Shown here piece after piece: positions 53,099-64,000 of a DNA stretch of 64,000 nucleotides. The first letter of the stretch is position 1. Each line of letters opens with the position of its first letter. The DNA comes from Sarcophilus harrisii (lineage: Eukaryota > Chordata > Mammalia > Dasyuromorphia > Dasyuridae), in the NCBI RefSeq assembly GCF_902635505.1, contig NC_045429.1:427021669-427085668 (forward strand), in the 5' to 3' direction. Below the pieces are notes generated by a model. That model made no database searches. It was not told the origin of the DNA and saw nothing but the letters and a program-made list of their open reading frames with translations. The translations under genes were made by a program, and so were the position numbers.

Positions 53099-54295
53099 TT
53101 TTTGATGTTTGAAGTAAAATTTTCTTTGATGTGTGAGCTATGGCTATCACATTCTTGCGACTTTGCTTTTGGGGGTTCCTTTCAGAAAGTGACTGACATA
53201 TTCTATCTTTATCTTGTCCTTTCATTGTGCTATAGGCAATTTTAATTTATGATTTCTTAAAATATGTATCTAGGTTTTAAAAATAATCATTTCCACAGAG
53301 TCCAATTATCTCTCCCTGTTTTTAATATCAGTTGTTTGGATATCATATGTCTTTGATTTTCTTCTCCCCCCTGTCCCAGTCTTTTGATTTGGTTTTAATA
53401 TTTCTTCCTATCTTCCAGATTCATTGATTTCTGTTTGAGGTATTTTATTTTAAGAAGTCTGTTAACTTGAGTAAGGTTTGCCCCTTTCTTTGCTAAACTT
53501 TTTATTTATTCTCCTCTAATTCTTTCTTCTAGGGATTTTCTTTCATTTTTCTTTCTTAATTTTTTGTAGATATTTATATAGTTTTTGTGAAAAGTTCCTT
53601 TTTTTCCTCCTTTAAAAAGGAATCATTTTTGCAGTTGTAATGGAGTTATTTGATCCTTCTTTTAGAGGATCTCTAATCATTAATGCTTGGGTCAGTGTTT
53701 TATTTTGTTTACTAAATTGAGTTCCTGAATGGAAGCTTTAACATTGAAGAGGGGAAGGAATAAGCATTTATTATGGCCAAGCTTTGCCCCCACTTAAGCT
53801 TTCGGTTGGGGTGGTTGGTCTTGCCTGGTTTTACCCTAGGTTATCTGAGTTCTTTTGAACTTAGGTTCCTCTCAAGGATCTTTGGGGTTCAGAATACTGG
53901 ATTGTTAGGGCTTTCTAGGATCTCTCAGGACAAAGCTTAGGGACTCTAGTTCTTAGGTTCCCTAAGCTGCTGTTTGTTCCCTGGGAGTGCTTATCCTGGC
54001 AGTAAAGGACAAGGAGTTGGAAGGAGCAGTTGCTGTTTCAGGGCTCAGCAAGCTCTACACTGGGAGGCTGCTGGCTTGATTGTTTATTCTGGCACCAGCC
54101 TTCTTAGAAGGTCCTTTTCTTCTTACAGGTTTTTGGCTTACTTTTTCTACATTTCTAAGGTGCAAGAAAATACTTATTGTAGTATTTCATTAAGATTTCT
54201 TGATCATTATTTGGTCTCATGCACATTTCATGTTTTTGATGGAATAGTTATGTGGGAGCAGGGTGGTCCATCTTCATGTTGGCCATCTTGATTAG
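52120..54295 (-). mobile_element. L1 with 5'UTR/ORF1-like and 3'UTR parts but no ORF2
   Basis: On the minus strand, 54295 to about 53600 looks like L1 5'UTR, starting 'aatcaagatggccaacatg'. About 53600-52560 matches antisense marsupial L1 ORF1: 'gtagaagctgtcagatctta' and 'gggttcctttcagaaagtgactga' are the complements of ORF1 C-terminal and central coding text. From about 52500 to 52120 the sequence is L1 3'UTR ('ctcctggttctgcttgcttc', 'tagccattcccaattgatgg'). The roughly 3.5 kb ORF2 is absent. This is a half-L1 structure, an internal deletion, or two adjacent copies. Confidence 0.55.
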
Positions 54296-54539
54296 AAGTT
54301 TATACTCATTTCCTAGACCAAAGGTCCTGCATTAAGTTTCCCACCTTCATCTTGGTAATGAGTTTTGCTTCCCTGTCCTCCCAAGACTATAATTTCTTTT
54401 AGGGAGACAGATTTTAATTTCAGGGGACAGAACTGAGGGTGCCTATCTCCACAGATCATTTATCTTCAGATATCTCTGTGCTTCTTCCCTGTGGCTAGGA
54501 GCTATGATAAACTACTGGGACTTAATTCACATTCCTATT

Positions 54540-54675
54540 TAATAATAAGAGCTGGCATTTCTGTGATGCTTTACAGAGTATCTTACAAACATTTTAGCTT
54601 TTGATCCTCACAGCAGCTCTGTGTGGTAGGTATTATGGACATTTATTATCCCCATTTTACAGATGAGATGGGTTT
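54540..54675 (-). repeat. MIR-type CORE-SINE, antisense
   Basis: 'tgatgctttacagagtatctt', 'tgatcctcacagcagctctgtgtggtaggtatta' and 'tccccattttacagatgag' are the MIR complement. Confidence 0.8.
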
Positions 54676-54989
54676 TTATAGTAAAGGAAAGGCTATTAAA
54701 TGTTTTTATATAATTTATTTCTGTAAGATTAAATTAAGGCAAATGTTTTGCTGATCAGGTCCCTCCCTGTATCTATTGTCCTTTTCTGGGGAGTTAGGGA
54801 AACATATAGAAAACTACATAGGTGGAAGGAAGCTGGACTTTCTTTGGCAAAGCCTATTGGTGTAGGCTTTCACCCTTCTTGGTAAATACTTGCCTCTTTG
54901 ATAAGTCCTAATAATCATCAATTTAGAGGAAAAAAGTCACATTTACAATTGAGGAAACTGAGATTCAGGAAGATTAACATATTTGCCCA

Positions 54990-57140
54990 AGTTCCCAATC
55001 AATAAATGAATCAACAAGCATTTATTAAGTATTTAGTATGTACCAGGCACTGTGCTAAGTGCTGAGGATGCAAAGACAAAGCAAAACCAGTCTCTGCCTT
55101 CAAGGTACTGACATTCTAATGGGAAGACATTTTGTCTCTTAAGTAGGTACATATATGATACATGCAGAATAGATGGAAGGGAAGGACAAGCAATTGGAAA
55201 GACTTCCTGCCCAGGGTGAGATTTGAATTGTGAGCCCTGAAGGGAGTCAGGTATTCTAAGAGGTAGAGGTGAAGAGCAAGAGTATTTTAGGCAGGGGAGG
55301 CAGGTAATGCTGAGGCATAGAGAAGGGGGATGAAGGGTTATATATGAGGAAAAGCAAGGGCCATGAAGGGCTCTAAATACTAAGGAAGAATTTATGTTTG
55401 ATCTTGGAATAGGAAGCTACTGGGCTTTATAGAGTAGAAGAACAACATGGCCACCTTTGCTGTAGGAAGATCTTGTTGGCAGTAGGGTGGGAGGGGGGAG
55501 ATTTGAGGCTCCCTTTGAGTGGTCCAGCTGAGATGGGATAAGAGTCTTGTCTAGGGGGTGGTTGTGTGAATGGAGAGAAGGTGTCAGATGTGAGAGAGTT
55601 TTGTGGGGGTAGAAATGACAATATTGGGAAACTGAGTAGATCATCTATCTAGATGAGGTGAGGGCATGGAAGATACCCTGCAGATTGCATGACTAAAAGT
55701 ACTACATGGCAGAGATGAATCTGGATCAATTCTCCGGGACTCTAAATCCAGTGCGGGTTTGTAGTACATCATATTACCTCCCCATTCCCAAATTAATCTT
55801 GAAGAGCTCTTTAAATCTCCAGCCTCCATCTGACTTGGGTGTTGGAGATTCAAAGAAAAAGCAGAACCAGTTTCTGTCCTGCCCTCAGCTCCCATTCGTG
55901 AAAAGGTTGTCAAAGAAAAGGGCATCAACATCAACATAACAGGGATGAATGTCAAAACTTGGAAGGGTCTTGCCAAGCTCAAAGATGGAGGTGATTGTGG
56001 AATGGTCAAGAAGAGGGTGAACATCATTGTTTTCAGAGATAACTGAGTTTAGAAGGGAATCCCATCTCTGGGTTGGAGAAGAGATAGGGGGAGGAGATTC
56101 TGTTTAAGTGAACATGTCTGATCGAAATCTCTAACCAAAAGATAGTATGTATAATGGAAAAGATGCTGGGCCAAGAGTCAGGAGCTTTGAATTCTAGTAA
56201 TAACAATCAAACAACAAGCTTTTTATTAAGTACCTATTATGAGACAAGCCCTGTTGAGATGCCTAGGTTAAAAATACAAAGAATAAAACAGTCCTTTACA
56301 AAGAGCTTTCATTCTAATAAGGAAGACTATGAGCACATTTATACAGAAAATAAATATAAAGAGAATAAATTCAAAGTTGCTATATGCAAAGTAGTTTGGG
56401 AGGAAGGGCTTCTTTTGGAAGGTGATCTTGAATTGAGTCTTTAAGGAAGATAATGATTCAGTGAGCTGAAGGTTGGGGATCATGTTCTGGGTGTGGGAAT
56501 GGTGAGTAAAAGGCAGGAAATGGAATGGCATGTATGAGGAATAGAGAAAAAGCAAGTTTATTAGGATCACAGAGCAGAGCAGAGGGAATAATATTCAATG
56601 GAGCTGGAAATTGGGTTGGGACCAGATTGTGAATTTTAAAAGTTAAAGAAGTTTCTATCCTAGAGGTAATAGAGGTTGATAGAATTGACATTGGGAGCTT
56701 GACATGGTACATCTGCCTTTAAGGAAAATCACTTTGGCAACTTTGGCTAGGAACCTTATGACCAGGAGAGATCCACCAAGAAGCTGCTGTGATGACCAGG
56801 TGAGAGAAAAGGAGGCCTGAGCCAAGGTAGCAGGTAGCTGTGGGAGAGGAGGAAAGCTTAGATGAAATCTACCTATTGGAGGAAGAAATGATAAGACTCG
56901 ACAGCTGGAAGATGATCCTGAGATGACAAAGCCGGGATCTTGGGATCTTGACAGAAATCATGAAGCTTGAGCAAGGGAAGGGTTTGGGAGGAAAGATGAG
57001 TCCAATTTGGGACACATTGAGTCTGATGTGTATCCAGAACATCCAGTTTAAAATATCCGATTGGCGATTGGTGGGACTGGAAGTGGGAGGTCGAGAGACT
57101 GGATTGTGAGTCACCTGCATAGAGATGAGAGGTAAACTCT
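54990..57140 (+). repeat. Ancient therian repeats, two or more copies, family not assigned
   Basis: 'catttattaagtatttagtatgtaccaggcactgtgctaagtgctgagg' (about 55018-55070) and 'ttattaagtacctattatgagacaagccctg' (about 56221) begin two copies of the same old family. Each is followed by text like 'ctgccttcaaggtactgac', 'ttctaatgggaagac' and 'agatttgaattgtgagccctgaaggg'. Frames in the region are short and resemble no protein. Confidence 0.45.
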
Positions 57141-57244
57141 TGGGAGATGATGTGCGATCTTCTGTTAGTTTCAGCCTTTTAATGCCTTGACCTTCTCCTC
57201 TTTAAAATAAACGACTTCCTTAGTCCATTCTGTTTTTAGAACTG

Positions 57245-57410
57245 AAGAGATGTGTTACAGTGGAAAGACCACTGAGTCGCGTCAAAGGCCTTAGGTTCAA
57301 ATCTCCTCTGTGATCTGAAGCAAATAACTTAAGCTCCCTGAGCCCAGCTTCTCATCTAAAAAATAAGGGGATTGAAGTAGATGATTATCTGTCTCTAGAT
57401 CTGTAACACT
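57245..57410 (+). repeat. MIR-like CORE-SINE
   Basis: 'agtggaaagaccactgagtcg', 'cttaggttcaaatctcctctg' and 'aaataaggggattgaagtagatg' fit the SINE order. A related copy is at about 58120-58265 ('gtggaaagagcatggcatttggagtcag'). Confidence 0.6.
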
Positions 57411-58319
57411 TCACATATTAATGCCATTTTGGGAAAACCCTGCCTACCCTTGATCTCCAAAGATCAGTTGTAGTTAGCCTGTGTGGTGAACTGCCTTTCC
57501 AGTTTTGGCATATAGATCCCCGAGATCTTTTGCTTTTCTTTCTATATCTGCTCTTCCTCCCAATGGCCCCTGAAGAAGGAGAAAGTGGCAGCTATAATTG
57601 GAGACAGTGTATGTGGAGGGATCAAGAATAAAGGAAGAAAAAGGAAAAGGGGACCTGGGGAACATTCTCTTGGATATAGAAGGATTTAGAGCTTTTGAAG
57701 TTAAGAAATCGGTCAGTGGTTCTGGCCTCCAACAATGGGAATGGTCTCATTTTCATGCCTTTTGGCTGTTCTTAACAGGTCAGCCCTGGTGAGTTTGGAA
57801 GGAGAGAAGCCAACATACTCAGCTGTTTTGAGGGGCACCAAGGGAAAGAGCCGGAGCTAGCCCAAAGGACCAGTGACAATGCCCTTTTATCCCACTGTCC
57901 CAACTGGGGAGCATGAGGTGAGACTAGGGTTTCAATGCTTCCTTATTCTTTGGAGATGCTGCATTTGGGGTGGGATCCCAACACACTGCTCTGTAACACA
58001 GATAGACACAACATACATGCACATGTTTTTGTATGTGTTCTCCTCCCTGTGTATACAAACTCACTTTGCTGTGTGCAGCCGTATCCACACACAGTGCACA
58101 TGCTGTGACAACCTGGACGAGAGAGAGACAAGGTGGAAAGAGCATGGCATTTGGAGTCAGTGAACCTGGATTTGAACCTTGGATCCTTCTTGGTGTTGGT
58201 CAGATTACTTCACCACTTTGGGACTCAAGTTTCTTCATTTTCACAATTAAAGTATTGGATCACCTAATTTATGTCCTAGAACCCTGCACATCATACAGCC
58301 CCAAACAAGTGTATCTGTG

Positions 58320-58617
58320 GCATGAAGCCTGCCAGTGTGGGCACACCAGGAGTGTATCTACATGCACAAAGCTTGTCAGTGTGGGCACACCGGGAGCTTG
58401 TTTATGTGCATGAAGGCTATCAGAGTGGGTACACCAGGACTATATCTGCATGCATGAAGCCTGCCAGTGTGGGCACACCAGGAACCTGTCTCTGCACAAA
58501 GCCTGCCAATGTGGGCACATGGGGAGCCTGTCTGCGTGCATGAAGCCTGCCAGTGTGGGCACATCGGGAGCCTGTCTGCGTGCATGAAGCCTGTCAGTGT
58601 GGGCACACCGGGAGTTC
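58320..58617 (+). repeat. Minisatellite, about seven units of 41-45 bp
   Basis: The unit reads roughly gcatgaagcctgccagtgtg followed by ggcacaccgggagcctgtct and a short 'gcgt' link. Units begin near 58320, 58364, 58409, 58454, 58493, 58538 and 58580. They differ by point changes (gcacaaagc for gcatgaagc) and small length changes. The last two or three units are the most alike. Open frames through it on both strands follow from the repeat and are not taken as genes. Confidence 0.85.
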
Positions 58618-59354
58618 TGCTCCTCTTTTTGCTCTTGGTGTCCTTGCCATCTGTAGGCTCCACTTGAATTGGGAGTTTGCAGTTTTTAGGAAGTCCTGCT
58701 CCCCTTCTTCTGCTCCCATGAACCCACCCTAAGTTGGAGCACCGAGCCACTACTCACGATTCTATTTGAAAGGGCCCAGGCAGCTTCTCTCCTGGCTGAA
58801 CTTAATTTGGTGGAGCTACTGACTTTGCATTTGTGCCTCACATGACATTTCATATAATGCAGGGCCCGAGGTCTTTCCAGCCTCCCTGGCCGGTGCTCCC
58901 CCCTTTGTGTGGCCATCCCTGCCACCTACAGGCACTGCCTGAAATAGCACTCCCCTGGAGCAGCTGGTGCTCGGGCCCTTCTCTGCATTGCAGCTGGGGT
59001 GACCTGGGCCTAAGAGTCGGGGTTTCTGGGCTGCCCACAGAGAACGGAGAGATGAGGGGCTTGGCAAGTCTAGGAGAGCCAAGGCAGCCTGTCTCAGGCC
59101 TTGTGAATGGAAAAGGAGGAAGAGCACACCATGGCGTTTTGAAAAGGGAAGAGAGACACCGGGTGGGAGCCTCCCCTACTGCTCCAGAGACACACTGGCT
59201 TCCTACTTCCTTCCAAACTGCTGGATTCCCAGTCTCCTAATGAGCATATTAAACAGAAACAGCTTTGGGACTCTTTCTTCTGGCATCCTCCATTATAGAT
59301 TCAGCAATAACGGTGACTACTGAACACCAAAAAGAACGCCTGGCTTCTCGGTCA

Positions 59355-59356
<2 letters not shown>

Positions 59357-59393
<37 letters not shown>

Positions 59394-59452
59394 CCAATTG
59401 TGTCCTCAGTGAGCAAGAATCTGGACTCTGTGTGTGTGTGTGTGTGTGTGTA
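59357..59452. repeat. Two (GT)n microsatellites
   Basis: Pure GT runs at 59357-59392 (about 18 units) and 59429-59452 (about 12 units) are separated by 36 bp of non-repetitive sequence. Confidence 0.95.
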
Positions 59453-61150
59453 TGGGGAACTGGGGGAAATTTGTTTTCCTGGTGGAGCAAGACGGCGCTT
59501 CTGTTGATGGAAAAGGGTAGAAACTGCTGATAGTAGGTACTAGAACAAGAACCCATTGTGTATTTCAGTCCTTCTGGCTTGTTTCTTCTCTTTTATTTCT
59601 TCCCCTTCTCCCTTTTCAGATGTTTGCACCCCTTCTTTGCTTTGCCTCTTCCTGACTTTCTGTCTGATAATCTCTTTCATTGTCCCTCTGTGTCTCCCCT
59701 TTTTCTCTTCTCTTTTTCCCATCTCCATATATCTATCTGTCCATTTCCCCATTTCCCTTCTGTAGGGATATTTCAGCTGAACAAGCTCTCTCTCTTGCCA
59801 GCTTTTCCATCTGGGTTTCTGACGGATGGGTGACTTCCCAGGCATAGCTTCAGAACAAGAGAAAACTGCAATAGGAAGGCAGCCATTGGGAATTAGCCAG
59901 CCCCCTTGTCCTCCTTTCCAGGAGCTTCCAGATCCCTTGTCCCTCCCTGCCCCTTCCCCAATTTTACTGCCTCCTTTCCTTGTGCCCCAAGATTTGTCTC
60001 TTTTCTTCTATCTCTGCTGGTAACTGATGGTCCTGGGGATTTGGAGTATAATCATTCTCTGAAATATTCTCTTCCCCCCCCCCAGGACTTGTGGAAGATA
60101 AAAGGAGCTATGTTATTCAGCTAAAGAAGGCTGAGGAGGAGAGTGGCCAACAGATATTTCCAAAAGTGGAAAACCTCTCATTCCCTAGTCCCTTGGAGAA
60201 TAGGGTGAGGGGCAGAAAGGGTCTGACTCTAATGGGAAGAACTTGAATTAATTTCCAGGAAAGATTTCCTAGCCTGTTCAGGAAGGAAGCTCTTAACAGA
60301 GAAGTGATTCTTTTTGGCTCAGACTGGATATGTCGGTCACAGAAAGGTGGAGGAATAAGTGTTAGGATTCATGAACTTATAGATAAGAGGGAAGGTGAAG
60401 GAGGAATGTGACAGCTTTGATAGACTTGAAGGGAAGGTCAGAAGGGAATGGATTGGTGGAAAAAAGACTCAAAATTACTCTTGGTTTTCACCGATTCCAG
60501 CCTTTTGGCAGCGGGTTTAATGGTCCCCCTCTGTCAGGCAGACATGGTGACTGTGCACACCATTTTCTCCTTTCCCTGGATCCCAGAGACCAGGAAGAGC
60601 ATCCTTTTTCTAGCTCTGGGCCCTAGGGTGGGAGTGGGGGCAATAGAAGGGTGTCTGCCTCTGTAGAATCTGGGGGAAAGAGGCAGGAAGCAAGTGGTGA
60701 CTTCACAGACCCATCTCTGGGATGGCCCCGGCACTGGCTCTGGTGATTGGTTTTGACATTTAAATGAAGTGAGGAGCAAAGATATGTTGCTAGTGATCAA
60801 AGAAGGGAATGGGTCTAAGACCCTTGGGTCCTATTGCCCACTTGTGTGCTGGTGGGAGGTAATAGCCTTGCACTGTTCAGAGGGTGATGTCCCATAAATC
60901 TTCAGCACTCCAGAACCCTCGGGGAATGGGGGGAATCAGTAGAAGTTCGCTGTCATTTCCCTGTGGGAAATGTCCATGGAGTGAGGCAGAGGAGCTCAGG
61001 AGCTGCTGCTAGCTGGCACAAGGAGGGCGGGAGCATGCTGGGAACGCTTGGGTCCTGATTCTCCAGAACATCCTTTGGGGTAAGGCACTGGCCCAACTAG
61101 CCTTCTCTCCACTAACACTGGCTGTCTGGGCTCTCAGGGAGGATGGAAAG
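59453..61150. other. LINGO4 downstream region or 3'UTR, no other gene seen
   Basis: Pyrimidine-rich sequence (59570-60015) and unremarkable single-copy sequence. Part of it should be LINGO4 3'UTR. Candidate minus-strand poly(A) signals are ATTAAA near 60515-60520 and AATAAA near 59592-59597; I cannot choose between them. Confidence 0.35.
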
Positions 61151-61155
61151 GGAGA

Positions 61156-62937
61156 TCAGAAGAGTTTGGCAGTGACTCGGTTGCCCCCGGCATCCCGCTC
61201 CCCGGAAGTGCGAGGAAGCACAAAGTCAAAGGTGGTGTGATGTTTGACTCGTCCCTTGCTTTTGCTCCACAGGGCAATGAGGCCAAAACAGAGGGTTACT
61301 GAGGTGAGGAAGGGGAGGAAGCCCACAGCCAAGACCACCACCAGGCCCCTGCTGTCCAGGAAGAAGGGTCCCGGGGCGCCCAGAGAGGTGACGTTGGTAT
61401 CAGAAAGGGTCCCATTAGGGGATGTGATCCGGACCACCTCCAGCCAGGTGCTCAGCGAGTCATTCCCGGCCACGTTGCTGAGCACACAGACATAAGCCCC
61501 GCCGTCTCGAAGCTGCACTGACCGGATCTCCAAGGTCCCGTCCTCAAGGACTCTTACTCGCCCAGTTTTTCCCAGCCAGGTCCCCTGGGGCCCTCGCCAG
61601 GAAACGGTAGGAGCTGGTTCTCCATCCCCAGAGCAAGAGAAGACCGCCTGCTGCCCCTCCTCTGCACTGACCCTTCGTGGCCCAGACCTCTGAATCAGGG
61701 CAGCCCGGCAAGTGAAGTGCCCTGGGGGCAGGATGTCCGAGAAGTCCCGGAGGTTCTTTCCCTTGACATGGAGTGGACTGGCACAGGCTGGGGGAGATTT
61801 GCCAAAGTCCAGGTGGTGACGAAGCCGGAGGAGCCACAAGAGACGGCAGTCACAGATCAGGGGGTTGCCAGCCAGCCGCAGGGTGACCAGACTGCTTGGG
61901 GAGGGGAAGGCGGCTTCTTCCAGGGTCTGAAGAGCATTGTTGGCCACATCCAGGAGGCAGAAGGCAGCCAAACCATGGAAAGCGTGAGCAGCAATAGAGG
62001 CGAGGTGGGCCCCCGAGAGGTGGAGTTCCTGGAGCCGTACTAAAAAACTAAGTTTCCGGGCTGGGATATTTGAGATGGGGTTCTGGGACAGGTCCAGGAC
62101 CCTGAGAAAGTTCAGATGGCTCAGGGCTTGGAAGGGCACGGAGCTCAGGTTGCAGTAAGTGATGGCAAGGTGGCTGAGGTTGAGCCCGGCCAGGCTCCCG
62201 GGTTCCAGGGCCTTCAGAGCCGGCCATTGGTGGATCTCCAACTCCCGTAACTGTCCCAGTCCTTTCAGAGCCCCAGTGGGTAGCCGACTGATGTCCAGCT
62301 CGCGCAACCTCAGTCCCGTCAGCCCTGGAAGCCGTGCCAGAGCAGGTCCGGGCACAGTGCTGAGATTACATCGTTCTAGGGTAAGGGTGCCTAGCTTTGC
62401 CAAACCCACAAAGGCCCCTGGGGCCACAAACACCAGGTGGTTGTCCCCCACTTCCAACTGCTGAAGGCTGCCCAGCTCTCCAAAGGCACCGTCCAGGAAG
62501 AGGACAATCTGGTTCAGGCTGAGATCCAGTAGGGTGAGGGAAGAGAGGCCGGAGAAAACGCCGGGGGCCACGATTCGGAGCCTGTTACCCCGAAGCCGCA
62601 GCGTGAGGAGGTTTCGGAGACCCTGGAAGGCCCCAGGTTCTAGGGTGGAAAGCTGGTTGTGACTGAGATCCAACTCAAGGAGAGGTCCCAGGCGGGAGAG
62701 CATTCCCCTTTGGAGACCCCACAGGCGGTTCCTACTCAAGTCCAGGAGTTCAGTGTCTGGGGGGATCCCCCCGGGAACTGCCTCTAGCTGCCGGCTGGCA
62801 CAGAGCACCGCCTGGGGTTGGGAGGCACAGTCACATGCGGCCGGGCAGCCTCGGCCACTCCTTCCAGCCAGAAGGAGCAGAAAGAAGAGGGGTGGCCAAG
62901 GGGCGGAGACCCAACGGGAAACCACGTCTATGTCCAT
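61156..62937 (-). CDS. LINGO4: LINGO4, leucine-rich repeat and Ig domain protein 4
   Basis: A single uninterrupted coding exon gives 593 aa from ATG 62937, the same length as human LINGO4 as I recall it. In order: signal peptide ([13 protein letters not shown]), LRR N-cap with four cysteines ([17 protein letters not shown]), about eleven to twelve leucine-rich repeats (for example [32 protein letters not shown]), LRR C-cap ([19 protein letters not shown]), one C2-type Ig domain ([17 protein letters not shown] to [16 protein letters not shown]), N-glycosylation sites (NGT, NVT), a transmembrane helix at about residues 531-556, and a short tail ending NRVTAKLF. The family sits on neuronal plasma membranes; LINGO1 is a Nogo-receptor co-receptor, while LINGO4's role is less known. 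The frame stays open upstream to ATG 63165, but those residues do not resemble the family. Confidence 0.97.
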   Translation of the reverse strand: MDIDVVSRWVSAPWPPLFFLLLLAGRSGRGCPAACDCASQPQAVLCASRQLEAVPGGIPPDTELLDLSRNRLWGLQRGMLSRLGPLLELDLSHNQLSTLEPGAFQGLRNLLTLRLRGNRLRIVAPGVFSGLSSLTLLDLSLNQIVLFLDGAFGELGSLQQLEVGDNHLVFVAPGAFVGLAKLGTLTLERCNLSTVPGPALARLPGLTGLRLRELDISRLPTGALKGLGQLRELEIHQWPALKALEPGSLAGLNLSHLAITYCNLSSVPFQALSHLNFLRVLDLSQNPISNIPARKLSFLVRLQELHLSGAHLASIAAHAFHGLAAFCLLDVANNALQTLEEAAFPSPSSLVTLRLAGNPLICDCRLLWLLRLRHHLDFGKSPPACASPLHVKGKNLRDFSDILPPGHFTCRAALIQRSGPRRVSAEEGQQAVFSCSGDGEPAPTVSWRGPQGTWLGKTGRVRVLEDGTLEIRSVQLRDGGAYVCVLSNVAGNDSLSTWLEVVRITSPNGTLSDTNVTSLGAPGPFFLDSRGLVVVLAVGFLPFLTSVTLCFGLIALWSKSKGRVKHHTTFDFVLPRTSGERDAGGNRVTAKLF

Positions 62938-63179
62938 GCCCTCGTTACTGCTGGGAGAGGCGGTGATGGGCGAGTCCAGGCCTCCCTTCATTCTGGGTAC
63001 AGACCCAGGGTTTCCTTGGGAATCTTGGAGGGGTGGGAGGGAGGAGAGCCCCGTGTGTTTAGAGAGGGCATTGCCAGCATGAGGGGCGCAGGACCATGTA
63101 GAATCCAGATTGATTACCCCCCAGAGTCCTCTGCCCTCTTCAGGGCTCCGGCCTCCTCTCCCCACCCCTCTGCAGCCTA

Positions 63180-64000
63180 GCCTTTATCTAGAGTGGTCGG
63201 GACTTGAGGTAGCCATTGTCTCTGGGCCCGTGGCTTCTGGTGGGTGCTTACGGTTAGTTAAAGCCAGCTAAGTCTGGTCTTGGTGAGGAGTGTTGGGTAT
63301 TATAGTCTGTTCTCTTTATTCTGTGGGATCTCTAGCCATCTGCCTTCCCCAGTTACCTCACCTCCATGTCTCGACTTACCTGGAGCCATGCCCGATGTGC
63401 AGCATGGATGGCTTGAAGTTCCGTCTAGCGTTTCCCTGAGTCTCAGGGGTATGTGTTCGTGGCCCAGAGCTCCCCGTCTTGTGAGGGGAGAGGCCCCTGG
63501 GTCCTGACTTTATCAGCCTAGGATGGAGAAAAATGCTTTTTTGAGCTCCAGAGGGTGCACTTGCTCTGCTCTGTAGCCTCGGAGACCTAAGAGTCACAAG
63601 AGCTGGCTTCTTGTTCCTGCTAGTTACTAGCCTTGTGACTTGTAGCCAGTCCCTTTACATCCCCTCTAAATGTCCTATAATGATGCCTCCCTTGCTCACT
63701 TCACAAGCTGCTTGTGAAAGTCAGAATAGCAGCTGTGGAAGAGCTTCAGAAGTCATAAAAACAATAACGTTATGGAAGGTGGTAGGATGGGGAGGGGCGC
63801 TGGGATCCAGGAGCTCTCCCCATTTCCCATTACTGCCACACTGCTCCTTGTGGCCTGGCTCAGGGTCTCGAGCTGTCTCTCTGGACTACGGAGATTCAAT
63901 TTCCCCCGAGTAGTTGTATGGATGGCAGCCAAACTGCACATTAACCATGGCACTGAGTGGAGGAGGCAAGTATTGAGGGATAGGGTAAAGGGCTTCCCTC
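63180..64000. other. Upstream of LINGO4, no gene recognised
   Basis: The next gene in the conserved order, RORC, is expected to the right. I find no nuclear-receptor coding motif here, so the window ends before its last coding exon. A CORE-SINE-like trace is at about 63605-63700 ('cttgttcctgctagttactagccttgtgacttg'). Confidence 0.4.

Noticed and set aside
58376-58750. Repetitive open frames on both strands at the minisatellite
   Set aside because: They arise from a tandem repeat whose unit length varies, with no splice context or homology.
58833-59240. 135-codon + frame between the minisatellite and the GT repeats
   Set aside because: No recognisable motif, no signal for splicing or conservation that I can judge, and an overlapping frame of similar length on the other strand.
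59357-59452. CRISPR-like or designed repeat array
   Set aside because: These are plain dinucleotide microsatellites, and the genome is a vertebrate one.
62935-63165. LINGO4 starting at ATG 63165 (669 aa)
   Set aside because: The extra N-terminus would bury the signal peptide and does not resemble the family; ATG 62937 gives the usual 593 aa.

Overview
The window is vertebrate nuclear DNA, and its repeats point to a marsupial. There are tRNA-derived SINEs with RTE-type tails, an RTE (BovB-like) LINE, many 3' ends of a marsupial-type L1, old L2 and MIR/CORE-SINE fragments, and two hAT-type MITEs. I cannot resolve the species from sequence alone.

The genes form the conserved therian block known from human 1q21.3: RIIAD1 (+), MRPL9 (-), OAZ3 (+), TDRKH (-), LINGO4 (-). 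CELF3 would be expected to the left and RORC to the right, and I see coding exons of neither. All five coding sequences could be built exon by exon with GT/AG borders and consistent phases, giving products of 97 aa (RIIAD1), 245 aa (MRPL9), about 237 positions across a frameshift (OAZ3), 569 aa (TDRKH) and 593 aa (LINGO4).

Layout: 1-9.3 kb is intergenic repeat (unassigned AT-rich sequence, RTE, L2, SINEs, L1 tails). A CpG island at about 9.3-11.2 kb carries the RIIAD1 promoter with a near-palindromic RFX X-box 10 bp before the ATG. RIIAD1 and MRPL9 converge at 13.5-15.8 kb. MRPL9 starts in a CpG island at about 21.5 kb, head to head with OAZ3 (24.0-26.4 kb) across a nested pair of L1 tails. 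OAZ3 and TDRKH converge at 26.4-29.5 kb. TDRKH coding exons run from 40.0 down to 29.5 kb, with introns full of L1, SINE and hAT copies. A CpG island with eight CCAAT boxes at 47.65-47.99 kb is its likely promoter. From 48.9 to 61.1 kb lie L2, an L1 with 5'UTR/ORF1-like sequence next to 3'UTR but no ORF2, ancient repeats, a 43-bp minisatellite and GT runs. LINGO4 is a single coding exon at 61.2-62.9 kb.

Biologically, RIIAD1, OAZ3 and TDRKH are linked to cilia, sperm or germline function (R-subunit-like docking domain, testis antizyme, piRNA trimming scaffold). MRPL9 is a housekeeping mitochondrial ribosomal protein and LINGO4 a neuronal-type LRR-Ig membrane protein. The most notable observation is in OAZ3: its conserved non-AUG-initiated first frame contains an in-frame UAA followed by CUA, upstream of an intact UGC-UCC-UGA antizyme frameshift site.
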